Below are positions 5,883-12,827 of a DNA stretch of 19,270 nucleotides, in pieces. The stretch covers positions 1-19,270 of the forward strand of contig JBJKSH010000069.1 in assembly GCA_046704255.1 (NCBI GenBank). The letters run 5' to 3'. Numbering within the stretch: position 1 is the first letter of the stretch; each line of letters starts with the position of its first letter. The notes beneath the pieces were generated by a model. That model made no database searches and was not told the origin of the DNA. It saw only the letters and a list, made by a program, of their open reading frames with translations. The stretch comes from FEN-1297 sp046704255. GTDB taxonomy: Bacteria; Bacteroidota; Ignavibacteria; Ignavibacteriales; Ignavibacteriaceae. The translations under genes were made by a program, and so were the position numbers.

Positions 5883-8849
5883 ATGAAAAGATTATTTATA
5901 CTTTCAATAATAATTTCTTTTGTAAGTTATAATTACTTAATAAAACATGTACGAAATGAATTAACATACACAAAAAAAATTATCTTTAACCCGGAACAGG
6001 GAGGCTGGGATGATCCTTACGGTGCAATTGAATTCAGATATAATATGCTTAAAGGAAGAAAGCCGTACCTGGATCCGAGAGCAAGGTCAAGGGCAATTAA
6101 GTATACTAAAAAATACTTATTAAAGAAAAACCCAAATGATATAAATACGATTTCCTCCTGGAGTCCGCTTGGTCCCGGAAACATCGGCGGAAGGATAAGA
6201 TCAATACTTATTAGCCCTAAAAATCCGAATACAATTTTAATTGGAGCTGTTGCCGGAGGTGTTTGGAAAACCACAGACGGCGGAGCAGCCTGGCTGCCTA
6301 AAACCGATAACGGAAATCCTATTGCTATTGGATGTATGGCAAATGACAAAGATACGGTTTACGCCGGCACAGGTGAAGGATGGGGAAATGTGGATGCTGT
6401 TTACGGAGGCGGTATTTATAAATCTACGGATTTTGGAGATACGTGGACGCTGCTGGACAGTACTACTTCTAACAATCCTTTAACTGCCGTATATTGGAAT
6501 TTTAGGAATGTTTTAAAAATAGCTATTGACCGGAAAGGAAATATTTATGCGGTTACCAAAGCCTTTAATTACAAAGACGGTGTAGGAAAATATTACGGCA
6601 ACGGGGGGCTTTATAAATCTTCCAACGGCGGTGCTACCTGGCGGAATATTAGTAAAGGTGTAACAAATAATTTTAACGGCAGCGATGTTATCCCTATTAA
6701 TCCCGATACTATATTATTTGCTACCCAGGATAATGGCGCAACAGTAGGAGGCATTTTTAAAACAACAAACGGAGGAGGAACATGGGTTCAGTCAACAAAT
6801 GGATTGCCTTCATCTAATTACGGCAGAATATCTTTCGCACAAAATCCGCAAAACCCTAATTCTATTTTTGCAGCATTTGAATTAACAAATACCAGCAAAG
6901 GATTGAGTGAAGTTGTTAAATCTACGGACGGCGGATCCAACTGGACCAAATTAACAAATCCGCAGCGTATAGCATCTACCGGCAATCTTTCCTATTTCGG
7001 AACTCAGGGATGGTACAACAATGTTATTACAATAGACCCATTCGATTCGAACAATATTTATCTTGGTGGTGTTGACATTATGAAATCTACAAACGGCGGA
7101 AAATCCTGGGCACAATTAACATATTGGGACGCCAGTTTCGGCTATCCGGCAGTTCATGCAGATCATCATGCAATTGTTTTTGATACCACAACTACAGGGG
7201 TTTTTTATGACGGTAATGACGGTGGTATTTATAAGGCTGCCGGCGGCGGTTCAAATTGGACAAATTTAAATAACAATCTTGCAATAACTCAATTTTACGG
7301 CGGTGCGGTTTTTCCTACCGGGAATACAATATACGGAGGAACACAGGATAACGGTGAATTACAATTTACAGGTTCCGGTACCAACTGGAACCAGGTGGTA
7401 GGGGGAGACGGCGGCTATACTGCCGTAGATCAATCGAATTCTAATATTGCTTATGAAGAATACACCTATCTTCAAATTAGTAAAACTATTAATGGCGGAA
7501 ATACTTGGAATACTTCCTTTAAAGGTTTGACTGATGCAGGTGTTGATACACTCTGTTTATTTATTGCACCTTTTTCTCTGAACCCGGAAAATCCATCTGT
7601 TTTAATTGCCGGCTCTAATAAAGTCTGGTTAACTACAGATGGTGCGGACAATTGGAATCAATCAGGCCAGGTTTTATCTTCCGGTAATTTAATAAGTGCG
7701 GTTACAATAGTAGATAGTTTATCTCACTTGCTTGGTTTTGCAGGTACAACAGACGGAAGGATTTTTAAATGTACAAATGTTACAGGTTCAACCGGAGATG
7801 TATGGACGGAAGTTACACCTACATCCGGAAACGGAGTGCAAAATAACGGAGCTTATGTTAGAAGGATTATAGTAAATTTAAATAACAAGCAGGACATTTA
7901 TGCGTGTTACTCCGGCTATAACGATGACGGCGTAACTCCGACAAGGCACATTTTATATTCAACTGATCAAGGAATAAGCTGGAAAGATATTTCGGGAGAT
8001 TTACCTGACGTACCTGTGCATTCTTTAGTTATTGATCCCAACAATCCGCAAACTTTATATATAGGTACGGAAACAGGTGTGTATCAAACAACCAACGGCG
8101 GAACTAATTGGGTAAACACTACTACCGGTATGCCTAACTATGCACCGGTAGATGAGTTGGTAAGGCAGACAGGGACCAATAAATTATTTGCATTTACACA
8201 CGGCAGAAGTGCCTTCCAGACAACAACTCCGCTGCCCGTTGAATTGGAAAATTTTACCGCCGATGTTAATAAAGACAATGTAATTTTAAATTGGGAAACT
8301 GCAACCGAAGTAAACAATTCCGGATTTGAAATTCAGAGAAGCCCATCCCCGGCCCTTCCCAAAGGGAAGGGAGAGGAACTCCCCCTTCCTTTGGAAGGGG
8401 GCCAGGGGGTAGGCTGGGTGAAGGTAGGGTTTGTACAGGGTGCCGGTAATAGTACCACAACTAGAAAATATTCATTTGTTGATGTTAATCCATCCGGCGG
8501 TACTTATTTCAGTTATAGAATTAAACAAATAGATTTCAACGGCAGTTATAAATACTCAAATGTTATAAACGTAAAAATTATGCCGGCCGTTTATGCATTA
8601 TCTCAAAATTATCCCAATCCTTTTAATCCGGTTACAACAATAAAATATTCTCTGCCGGAAAGGAGTAAAGTTGTTTTGAACGTTTACGATTTAACCGGAA
8701 GTGAAGTTGCTTCTTTAGTAAATAAAATTGAAACTGCCGGTTTATATTCGGTAGAGTTTAACGCTTCCGGCTTTGCTAGCGGAGTTTACTTTTATAGACT
8801 AACCGTAAATAATAATTCAATAATTAAGAAGATGATTTTGCTGAAATGA
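5883..8849 (+). CDS. T9SS-secreted Asp-box (BNR/sortilin-like) beta-propeller protein with in-frame palindromic insert
   Basis: The product is 988 residues and begins with a hydrophobic signal segment (KRLFILSIIISFVSYNYLI) with no obvious AxA cleavage site. The propeller starts near WSPLGPGNIGGR and has about eleven Asp-box motifs, several degenerate (TTDGGAAW, STDFGDTW, STNGGKSW, AAGGGSNW). A core of HADHH (425-429), GNDGGIY (444-450), QDNG (488-491) and GGDGG is shared with the Asp-box protein at the left end. An FN3-like linker from about residue 784 is interrupted at 820-844 by a Pro/Gly/Leu-rich stretch encoded by a GC-rich palindromic repeat. The T9SS sorting domain covers about 906-988 and is nearly identical in DNA to the one ending at 2961. 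The protein is expected to be surface-attached or released; its substrate is unknown. Transcription ends at a strong hairpin just downstream. Confidence 0.92.
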   Translation: MKRLFILSIIISFVSYNYLIKHVRNELTYTKKIIFNPEQGGWDDPYGAIEFRYNMLKGRKPYLDPRARSRAIKYTKKYLLKKNPNDINTISSWSPLGPGNIGGRIRSILISPKNPNTILIGAVAGGVWKTTDGGAAWLPKTDNGNPIAIGCMANDKDTVYAGTGEGWGNVDAVYGGGIYKSTDFGDTWTLLDSTTSNNPLTAVYWNFRNVLKIAIDRKGNIYAVTKAFNYKDGVGKYYGNGGLYKSSNGGATWRNISKGVTNNFNGSDVIPINPDTILFATQDNGATVGGIFKTTNGGGTWVQSTNGLPSSNYGRISFAQNPQNPNSIFAAFELTNTSKGLSEVVKSTDGGSNWTKLTNPQRIASTGNLSYFGTQGWYNNVITIDPFDSNNIYLGGVDIMKSTNGGKSWAQLTYWDASFGYPAVHADHHAIVFDTTTTGVFYDGNDGGIYKAAGGGSNWTNLNNNLAITQFYGGAVFPTGNTIYGGTQDNGELQFTGSGTNWNQVVGGDGGYTAVDQSNSNIAYEEYTYLQISKTINGGNTWNTSFKGLTDAGVDTLCLFIAPFSLNPENPSVLIAGSNKVWLTTDGADNWNQSGQVLSSGNLISAVTIVDSLSHLLGFAGTTDGRIFKCTNVTGSTGDVWTEVTPTSGNGVQNNGAYVRRIIVNLNNKQDIYACYSGYNDDGVTPTRHILYSTDQGISWKDISGDLPDVPVHSLVIDPNNPQTLYIGTETGVYQTTNGGTNWVNTTTGMPNYAPVDELVRQTGTNKLFAFTHGRSAFQTTTPLPVELENFTADVNKDNVILNWETATEVNNSGFEIQRSPSPALPKGKGEELPLPLEGGQGVGWVKVGFVQGAGNSTTTRKYSFVDVNPSGGTYFSYRIKQIDFNGSYKYSNVINVKIMPAVYALSQNYPNPFNPVTTIKYSLPERSKVVLNVYDLTGSEVASLVNKIETAGLYSVEFNASGFASGVYFYRLTVNNNSIIKKMILLK
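8340..8414. repeat. In-frame GC-rich palindromic repeat element inside a coding sequence
   Basis: The 75-nt block is exactly 25 codons. It contains two perfect hairpins: an 8-bp stem with AAA loop (8353-8360 with 8364-8371) and a 9-bp stem with TTT loop (8381-8389 with 8393-8401). The outer arms also pair imperfectly (8340-8355 with 8399-8415). Its base composition is strikingly C/G-rich compared with its AT-rich surroundings. The homologous position in the cytochrome gene has only about 5 codons. Confidence 0.8.
8595..8849 (+). repeat. T9SS sorting-domain cassette, copy 2
   Basis: This 255-nt segment aligns gap-free to 2707-2961 at a constant offset of 5888 nt, with about 20 differences by eye. 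The sorting domains of the other two cargo genes are much less similar. Confidence 0.85.
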
Positions 8850-8860
8850 TCCAAATAAAG

Positions 8861-8890
8861 CCCCTTTACGTTTAACTGTAAAGGGGTTTT
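8861..8890. terminator. Bidirectional intrinsic terminator
   Basis: A perfect 9-bp stem, CCCCTTTAC (8861-8869) with GTAAAGGGG (8878-8886), has an 8-nt loop. It is followed by TTTT on the plus strand and preceded by AAATAAA, which serves as the T-tract for the minus strand. It sits between the converging stops at 8849 (+) and 8914 (-) and can end both transcripts. Confidence 0.9.
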
Positions 8891-8913
8891 ATATTAAGAA
8901 GTGTATTCAACTT

Positions 8914-9762
8914 TTATGTTTTCAAAAATGCCAGCGCAATCCATTCATCCATAGATTTTTTTTCTTTTAAAATGAATCCATATGATGAATATACTCTTTT
9001 AATGTCTTCTTCATCGGTGTATAATAAACCGGAGAGGATTATAATACCGCCGGATTTTATTTTCTTTTTAATTTCACCGGAGATTTCAATTAAAATATTT
9101 TTTTGAATATTTGCCGTAATAAGATCAAAATTATTTTCAGGAATGTTTTGTATCTCATCTAATCTTACATCAACTTGGCTGCTAACCGAATTCAATTCAC
9201 AGTTTTCTTTTCCGTTAGTGTAACACCATTCATCGTTATCAACAGCAACCGCAGATTCGGCGCCAAGAAGAATTGAAGCAATTGCAAGAACACCGGTTCC
9301 TGAACCGACATCCAATATTTTCATTCCGGCTTTTACATATTTTTCAAGAAGCATAAGTACAAGTTTCGTAGTCTGATGTTCCCCCGTACCAAAAGACATT
9401 TTAGGGTCGATGGTGATAACTAATTGGCCGGGTTTCATTTTATAATCTCGAAAGGTCGGTTTAATTACAAGTTTGTCCGTGATTTCAATAACCTTAAGGC
9501 TTTTTTCCCACTCTTCATTCCAGTCTTTATCTTCAATTAAATTTTCTTCAACATTATAATTGAAAATCATTTTTTCGTTTAATAATTTTTTTAACTGGGA
9601 AGAGATGTCTTCGATTGATATTAAACTATATTCAGGAGTAAAGATCTTAAGGCAGTTCACTTCTTCATTTATTCCGGAAATTTCAAGGTCCCATAAAATG
9701 CCGGATAATATTTCCGGTATAAACGGTTCAGCTGTAACCGTGTATTCTTTGTAATGTTTCAA
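8914..9762 (-). CDS. prmA: Ribosomal protein L11 methyltransferase PrmA
   Basis: This cytoplasmic SAM-dependent enzyme methylates lysines and the N-terminus of ribosomal protein L11. The product is 282 residues, close to the usual 290 or so. The N-terminal L11-recognition domain is less conserved. The catalytic part has the PrmA signature DPKMSFGTGEHQTT (119-132), SAM motif I LDVGSGTGVLAIA (150-162), the acidic VAVDND (172-177), the LITANIQ motif (214-220) and a final WIALAF. The start is TTG (9760-9762), with AGGAG 7 nt upstream inside the end of the preceding dacB frame. Only 2 nt separate the dacB stop from this start, so the two are likely translationally coupled. It is the last gene of the minus-strand run and reads into the bidirectional terminator. 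Confidence 0.95.
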   Translation of the reverse strand: MKHYKEYTVTAEPFIPEILSGILWDLEISGINEEVNCLKIFTPEYSLISIEDISSQLKKLLNEKMIFNYNVEENLIEDKDWNEEWEKSLKVIEITDKLVIKPTFRDYKMKPGQLVITIDPKMSFGTGEHQTTKLVLMLLEKYVKAGMKILDVGSGTGVLAIASILLGAESAVAVDNDEWCYTNGKENCELNSVSSQVDVRLDEIQNIPENNFDLITANIQKNILIEISGEIKKKIKSGGIIILSGLLYTDEEDIKRVYSSYGFILKEKKSMDEWIALAFLKT

Positions 9763-9764
9763 TT

Positions 9765-11234
9765 TTAATCTCCTGCCAGAATATTACAAATTTCGTCCTG
9801 GAAGTCCCGCCCTGTTTTAGAACTGCCGACATAATTCTGTACAAGCATAGAAAACGCAAGCAAATCTCCGTTCTTCGCCGTAACATAACCGGATAGGCTG
9901 CATACCCCGCTTAAAGTTCCTGTTTTAGCATGAACATTATTTTGTGCCGGAGTACCAATCATCCTGTCTTTTAAGGTTCCGTCAACTCCTGCAACCGGAA
10001 AAGAATTGTATAGTATTTTGTAATAATCCGGTTTGTCATAATACATATATTTTAACACAGACAAAATCAATTCTGCCGATATCAAATTATAATGAGAAAC
10101 TCCCGAGCCATCTACAATTCTGTATTTTGCCGGAACCATGCCTGTTAGGGTTATTAAGCTGTCAACCATTTTAATCCCGTTTTTAGCTGTGGCAGGATTG
10201 CCGAAATATTTAGACGCCATAGCACGCAGTACCATCTCCGCACCTAAATTATAACTTACTTTTAAAAGATGCGTAATTACATCTTTATACGGCCGTTCAA
10301 AATTAAAAAAGTTAATTGCATAAGACGGAATTTTAGCAATGTATGTTTTGCCGTCTACAGAAACATTTAAGCCTTCCAGCCGTTCTTTTAAAAGTGTTAA
10401 AAAATACTCAGCCGGATTATAAACATTAACTCTTAATGTATCTTGAAGAGAATCAGGAATAGTTTTTTGGCTTACATTTCCTTTAAGAATTAAAGTGTTT
10501 TTTCTGTGCAGCCAATCTCTATCCAGTGAATAAGTGCTCGCACTGTCGGAAGGAACAGTTACGGTAAAATTTTTAATCTTAAAATAATTAGAATTGGGAA
10601 CTAAAATAATTTTCGCCTTTTCACCAATAGCAGACGGTTTAACAACAACACCAATTGAATTTGCATTTATATCAAGCGGTGTTAAATATGGAGCATCAGT
10701 TGAAGGATCGTCATCCCACATCCACCCGTTGCCCCAGAAAAGAGAGTCCATCATGCTTACATCGCCGAACAAATCTCCCGCAATTTCATTTATGCCGTAA
10801 TCCTTTATTACTTCGGCAAGTGAGTCAATGTTCTTCGTATTAAAATCCGGGTCGCACCCGCCAACAACAAATAAATTGCCGAACAGTGTGCCGCTAATTA
10901 TTTGCCCGCTATAGTACAGCGAAGTTTTAAATTTGTAACCAGGCCCTAAAAACAAAAGCCCGGCAGATGTTGTTAAAATTTTCAAATTGGATGCAGGGCG
11001 GAAAAGCAGCTTTTCATTCTTTTCATACAACTCTTCTTTGGATGTTAAGTCATACACATCAATACCCATTAATGTTGATTGGAAAAATTGATTTGTAAAA
11101 ACAGAATCAATTTTCTCTCTAAGCTGCTGACGGGTAGTTTGAGGGAAAATAAGTGTTGTAAAAAAAATAATAAGGGAAAATAGATAAGTAAATTTTAATT
11201 GATATATCTTTTTATCCCATAATTCTATTATCAT
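9765..11234 (-). CDS. dacB: D-alanyl-D-alanine carboxypeptidase/endopeptidase, PBP4 type (peptidase S13)
   Basis: This periplasmic penicillin-binding enzyme removes terminal D-Ala or cleaves cross-links in peptidoglycan. From the ATG at 11232-11234 it has 489 residues with a long n-region and a signal segment (FTYLFSLIIFFTTLIF). All S13 active-site motifs are present: SNLK (82-85, SxxK nucleophile and base), SYN (327-329, usually SDN) and KTG (437-439), plus DGSG (375-378) and the inserted domain between the first two motifs typical of PBP4. The frame extends upstream to a TTG at 11303, but that extension encodes a heptamer tandem repeat (CACAAGG units) and lacks a ribosome site, so I treat it as untranslated. 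No clear Shine-Dalgarno precedes the ATG either. The 165-nt gap upstream could hold a promoter for dacB-prmA. Confidence 0.9.
   Translation of the reverse strand: MIIELWDKKIYQLKFTYLFSLIIFFTTLIFPQTTRQQLREKIDSVFTNQFFQSTLMGIDVYDLTSKEELYEKNEKLLFRPASNLKILTTSAGLLFLGPGYKFKTSLYYSGQIISGTLFGNLFVVGGCDPDFNTKNIDSLAEVIKDYGINEIAGDLFGDVSMMDSLFWGNGWMWDDDPSTDAPYLTPLDINANSIGVVVKPSAIGEKAKIILVPNSNYFKIKNFTVTVPSDSASTYSLDRDWLHRKNTLILKGNVSQKTIPDSLQDTLRVNVYNPAEYFLTLLKERLEGLNVSVDGKTYIAKIPSYAINFFNFERPYKDVITHLLKVSYNLGAEMVLRAMASKYFGNPATAKNGIKMVDSLITLTGMVPAKYRIVDGSGVSHYNLISAELILSVLKYMYYDKPDYYKILYNSFPVAGVDGTLKDRMIGTPAQNNVHAKTGTLSGVCSLSGYVTAKNGDLLAFSMLVQNYVGSSKTGRDFQDEICNILAGD
9770..9774 (-). promoter_or_regulatory. Shine-Dalgarno AGGAG for the TTG start of prmA
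   Basis: AGGAG on the minus strand lies within the last codons of dacB, 7 nt from the TTG at 9762. It is what makes TTG the likely prmA start. Confidence 0.7.
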
Positions 11235-11280
11235 AACTAAATATTTAAACAATTTTAATCGGATAATTTTTAGAAAAACT

Positions 11281-11301
11281 TTGTGCCTTGTGCCTTGTGG
11301 C
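11281..11301. repeat. Three-copy heptanucleotide tandem repeat (TTGTGCC)
   Basis: The units are ttgtgcc, ttgtgcc and ttgtggc with exact 7-nt period, in the gap upstream of dacB. The repeat falls in the 5' extension of the dacB frame and argues against translation from 11303. Confidence 0.8.
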
Positions 11302-11399
11302 AAAATTGCCGAAAGACTCTAATTCACAAAGGATTCACTCAATAAAAAAAGTATGATAAATTCATTTCCAAAATATTTTAGTTGTTACCCTTAAGTTCT

Positions 11400-12764
11400 C
11401 TAATAAAAATACTGCCTGACTCTAAACTCAGCCCCTATTTTTTCCTCTACAATTTTCCTGGCTTTTTCAATATCAACTCCATTCATCGAGATAACGGTCA
11501 TAACAACTTTACCGGTATATTTTTTTGCATTTTTAGCAAAGGTGATCATTTCGTTAAAGTATCTTGTTTCAAGACCCATTAACTCTGCATACTGGCGCGG
11601 GTCTGGTGAATTAAAACTGATGGAAACCGAATCAATCAAGCCAAGCATCTCCGGTGTAATATCTCTTTTATTTATTATGCTGCCGTGTCCGTTTGTAATT
11701 AAACGTGTAGTACCGTTATTTCTCTTAACATACTTAGCAATTTTCTTTACCATGTCCCATCTAATAGTAGGCTCACCGTAACCGCAAAAAACTATTTCTT
11801 TATAATTCGCCGGATTCTCAATTTCATTTATATAAGTCTCCAATTCCGGTTCTTCGTTTTTAGACATCTGAAGATTATACCCGCTTATAACCGACTCGTT
11901 GTCTTTATCGCAAAAAGTGCAATTGGCATTGCATCGGTTTGTAACATTAATATAAAGCGAATTACCAATCTTATAGGTAAAGGAAGTTCCGGGTTTAGAG
12001 CCTATGCCGAACATCCTAAATACATTGTAAGAAGTAACTCTTGCAACGTCCTCAACATTTAAATGATGAACTTCCGCAATTTGTTCTGCAATTAAATTTA
12101 TGTATGCCGGCTCGTTACGCTTGCCGCGGTGCGGTTCAGGGGTCATAAACGGAGAATCGGTTTCCAGCATAACGCTTTCCAGACTAAGATTTTCAAGCAC
12201 ATCTCTTAAAGAGTCCATTTTCTTAAAAGTTAAATTGCCGGTAAAAGAGATAAAATGATTTAGTCTTACCAGCTCTTTGGCAATTTCCGAGCTGCCGGAA
12301 AAGCAATGGAATTGCGCCTTCAATCCGCTGTCTGCATAAGAACGAATTATATTCATCATATCTTCATCCGATTCACGGTTGTGCACAACAATCGGTTTAC
12401 CTAATTTTAGTGCAAGATCAATTTGAGCTTTAAAAGCTTCAATTTGTTTTTCCCTGGGAGAAAAATCATAGTAATAGTCTAAGCCTATTTCACCAATCGC
12501 AACAATTTTTTCGTGCTGAGCTAATTCTTCAATCTTACCTATGTAAGAATCATCCCAGTCTTTGGAATCATGCGGATGAACTCCAACCGCACCGTAAATA
12601 AAGTCATACTTTTCGGTAAGTTCAATTACCTGTTTGGAATTTTCCAAATCCGTTGCCGGAACGATTATGTAATGAATTCCGGCATCTTTTGCTCTGCCTA
12701 TCACTTCATTTAAGTCATCTTCAAAATTAGGCATAAAAAGATGAGCGTGTGTATCTATAAACAT
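11400..12764 (-). CDS. TatD-family metal-dependent hydrolase fused to a TatD-associated radical-SAM domain
   Basis: The product is 454 residues. Residues 1-255 form a complete TatD DNase-type TIM barrel with metal ligands H6 and H8 (DTHAHL), E92 (GEIGLDYYYD), H128 (VVHNRES), H153 (FHCFSG) and D203 (ETDSPFM). TatD enzymes are 3'-5' exonucleases, with reported roles in DNA/RNA processing and D-amino-acyl-tRNA or peptide quality control. After a short linker, residues 266-454 form a small radical-SAM domain with the 4Fe-4S cluster motif C278-x3-C282-x2-C285 (CNANCTFC) and a SAM-contact GYGEPT (328-333). A separate TatD-associated radical-SAM family is known; here both are one chain. Metal ligands and cluster cysteines are all intact. 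The start is ATG with only a weak purine stretch upstream, 63 nt after the TonB-receptor gene. The substrate is unknown. Confidence 0.92.
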   Translation of the reverse strand: MFIDTHAHLFMPNFEDDLNEVIGRAKDAGIHYIIVPATDLENSKQVIELTEKYDFIYGAVGVHPHDSKDWDDSYIGKIEELAQHEKIVAIGEIGLDYYYDFSPREKQIEAFKAQIDLALKLGKPIVVHNRESDEDMMNIIRSYADSGLKAQFHCFSGSSEIAKELVRLNHFISFTGNLTFKKMDSLRDVLENLSLESVMLETDSPFMTPEPHRGKRNEPAYINLIAEQIAEVHHLNVEDVARVTSYNVFRMFGIGSKPGTSFTYKIGNSLYINVTNRCNANCTFCDKDNESVISGYNLQMSKNEEPELETYINEIENPANYKEIVFCGYGEPTIRWDMVKKIAKYVKRNNGTTRLITNGHGSIINKRDITPEMLGLIDSVSISFNSPDPRQYAELMGLETRYFNEMITFAKNAKKYTGKVVMTVISMNGVDIEKARKIVEEKIGAEFRVRQYFY

Positions 12765-12827
12765 AATGGTTTCTCTTTCCCCGAAGTCAATATATTATTT
12801 AATTAAGTAAATTTAACAGTTGAATAG

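Noticed and set aside
6017..6349. 110-codon antisense open frame inside the second Asp-box gene
   Set aside because: No ribosome site and no recognisable domains; the opposite strand has strong Asp-box coding signal.
8266..8460. Minus-strand open frame with Pro-rich sequence
   Set aside because: It is the antisense reading of the palindromic insert and FN3-like linker; no start context, and the plus strand is clearly coding.
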